DNA from: Pseudomonadota bacterium
Lineage (GTDB): Bacteria > Pseudomonadota > Alphaproteobacteria > Rhizobiales > Devosiaceae
Assembly: GCA_023431205.1 (NCBI GenBank)
Contig: JAEYXQ010000014.1
Coordinates: forward strand, 1 to 6,231
DNA length: 6,231 nucleotides
Direction of reading: 5' to 3'
A model generated the notes under the pieces. That model searched no databases and had not been told where the DNA came from. It saw only the letters and a list, made by a program, of their open reading frames with translations. Within the stretch, counting starts at the first letter, position 1, and the number at the start of each line of letters is the position of its first letter. This document shows positions 5,226-6,231 of this stretch, piece by piece. The translations under genes were made by a program, and so were the position numbers.

Positions 5226-6231
5226 CTAGTGCTGCCCGCGGCTCTGCGGCAGGTCCTTACGCTGAACCGTGAGAGGCGGCGCGTATTCCAGCACATAAAG
5301 GACAAAAGCGAGCATCCAGAGCACTCCTGCAGCCGAGTAGATTTCCAGTGTGAGATCGGGCAGCACCGCGTTGAGGGGGCGTATGACCGCGGCGGCAACC
5401 ACGGCCGCGTAGCTTGCGACGGTCAGCCGTGAAGCTTGCAGCGGCAGGCCGGTGTGTCCGCGGGTGGCGCGGCTCATCACCGCCAGCGTCATGGTGCCTA
5501 TGGCTCCCACGGTGAAAACATGGAGAGCCGCTGCCTGCTCCATCAATCCGACTGCCGCCAGTGCGGTGCAGAGAAAACCCAGCGGCACAAACGCGTAGGC
5601 AACGTGGAGGATCAGCACCAACCCTTCTGCGCGCGCCGACCAGCCCTCCCAGCGCTTGAGTCGCCACGCGTGCGCCACAAAGGCCAGAATTTGAAGACAC
5701 GCCGTGGGCCATCCTTCCGGCACCAGCACCCAGAGCGCCAGCGCCACCACGCCGGCCAGCAGCGCGACGGTATCGTAGGTGCTGTAGGCAGCGGGAAAGG
5801 CTTTCCAGCCATTTTTGGCCAGCCAGTTGCGCGTGAAGCTTGGCAGGATGCGCCCGCCGATGATGGTCACCAGCACTACATAGGCGGCAATGGCCAGCCG
5901 TGAGGGCAGGGCGGTATCGCCTGTCGTCAGCATTGCGATGTCAAAGCCGGCGTTGGCAACGGATAGCCCCAATAGGCCACCAAGGACCTTAAGGTCCTTC
6001 CATTTCCTGCCGGCGACGACTTCACGTGCACAGATCGTCAGCAGCAGCGGCATGAAGAGGATATCGAGCGCAACGGCCCAGGTTGGCCCAATGGTATCCG
6101 GGAACAGCAGCCCCAGCCTCCCCAGGCACCAAACGGCGAAGAGGCCGAGCAAGGGCAGCCCCGAAACCGGCAGCCGCCCAGTCCAATTCGGAATAGCGGT
6201 CAGCAGGAATCCCGCCAGAGCAGCGCTGGTG
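5226..6231 (-). CDS. nnrS: NnrS family membrane protein (N-terminus outside window)
   Basis: Polytopic inner-membrane protein of the NnrS family. Characterised members bind haem and copper and are linked to nitric oxide: first found beside denitrification genes under NnrR control, later tied to nitrosative-stress tolerance. The reading frame is open to the right edge, giving 334 residues of a protein usually near 390-400. The missing N-terminal portion of about 60 residues should carry the family's conserved histidine motif. Counting from the edge, the visible family marks are GFLLTAIPNWTG (7-18), GRILPSFTRNWL (126-137), and HVFTVGAIGTMTLAVMSR from 237, continuing to RATRGHTG at 254-261. Most of the rest is hydrophobic, with about ten possible membrane helices, and the tail is short and polar (LTVQRKDLPQSRGQH). 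TTG 6152 is an internal leucine, since conserved family sequence continues upstream of it. The gene converges on the anti-sigma gene, so it is not in that operon. Its promoter, where an Fnr/NnrR-type site could lie, is outside the window. Confidence 0.93.
   Translation of the reverse strand, partial: TSAALAGFLLTAIPNWTGRLPVSGLPLLGLFAVWCLGRLGLLFPDTIGPTWAVALDILFMPLLLTICAREVVAGRKWKDLKVLGGLLGLSVANAGFDIAMLTTGDTALPSRLAIAAYVVLVTIIGGRILPSFTRNWLAKNGWKAFPAAYSTYDTVALLAGVVALALWVLVPEGWPTACLQILAFVAHAWRLKRWEGWSARAEGLVLILHVAYAFVPLGFLCTALAAVGLMEQAAALHVFTVGAIGTMTLAVMSRATRGHTGLPLQASRLTVASYAAVVAAAVIRPLNAVLPDLTLEIYSAAGVLWMLAFVLYVLEYAPPLTVQRKDLPQSRGQH

Noticed and set aside
5436..5903. 155-codon plus-strand open frame opposite nnrS
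   Set aside because: It is antisense to a well-conserved NnrS region, and its translation is His/Arg/Gly-rich without domain features.
6150..6152. TTG as a start codon for nnrS
   Set aside because: The frame continues upstream to the edge and encodes conserved NnrS sequence (TAIPNWTG), so this TTG is an internal leucine codon.

Overview
The window is about 6.2 kb of gene-dense, GC-rich DNA (about 60-65% by eye) that looks like chromosome of a proteobacterium. An alphaproteobacterium fits best: short cytoplasmic ECF sigma factor with a downstream membrane anti-sigma factor lacking zinc ligands, a fused dual-ATPase peptide transporter, and NnrS. That assignment is inference; no rRNA or other lineage marker is present. 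No tRNA, CRISPR array, insertion sequence or phage gene was seen.

Region 1 (1-3159, plus strand) is the 3' part of a dipeptide/oligopeptide/nickel-family (PepT) ABC importer operon. It holds the C-terminal half of a DppB-type permease (cut by the window edge), a complete DppC-type permease starting at a GTG, and one 547-residue protein carrying both ATPase domains (DppD-like followed by DppF-like). Genes overlap or lie within a few bases. The periplasmic substrate-binding protein is not in the window, so the substrate cannot be named.

Region 2 (3163-5114, plus strand) follows without a break. It holds a TetR-family repressor (3 bases after the ATPase stop), an ECF sigma factor (6 bases after the TetR stop) and a single-pass membrane anti-sigma factor whose ATG overlaps the sigma stop. 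Spacing suggests one transcript from transporter to anti-sigma factor. The regulatory genes use leucine codons differently from the transporter, so the two blocks may have separate histories.

Region 3 is a 111-base convergent intergenic gap (5115-5225) without a recognisable intrinsic terminator, then a minus-strand nnrS gene (5226-6231), whose N-terminal coding part lies beyond the right edge. NnrS is a polytopic membrane protein tied to nitric oxide and nitrosative stress.

Working model (inference): the transporter imports a peptide-like or other small solute, TetR senses a ligand and may control the operon, and the sigma/anti-sigma pair turns an envelope signal into transcription. The most unusual aspect is the apparent joining of an importer, a one-component repressor and an ECF/anti-sigma pair in one gene string. 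Each individual family is well known, and I see no clearly unprecedented system.
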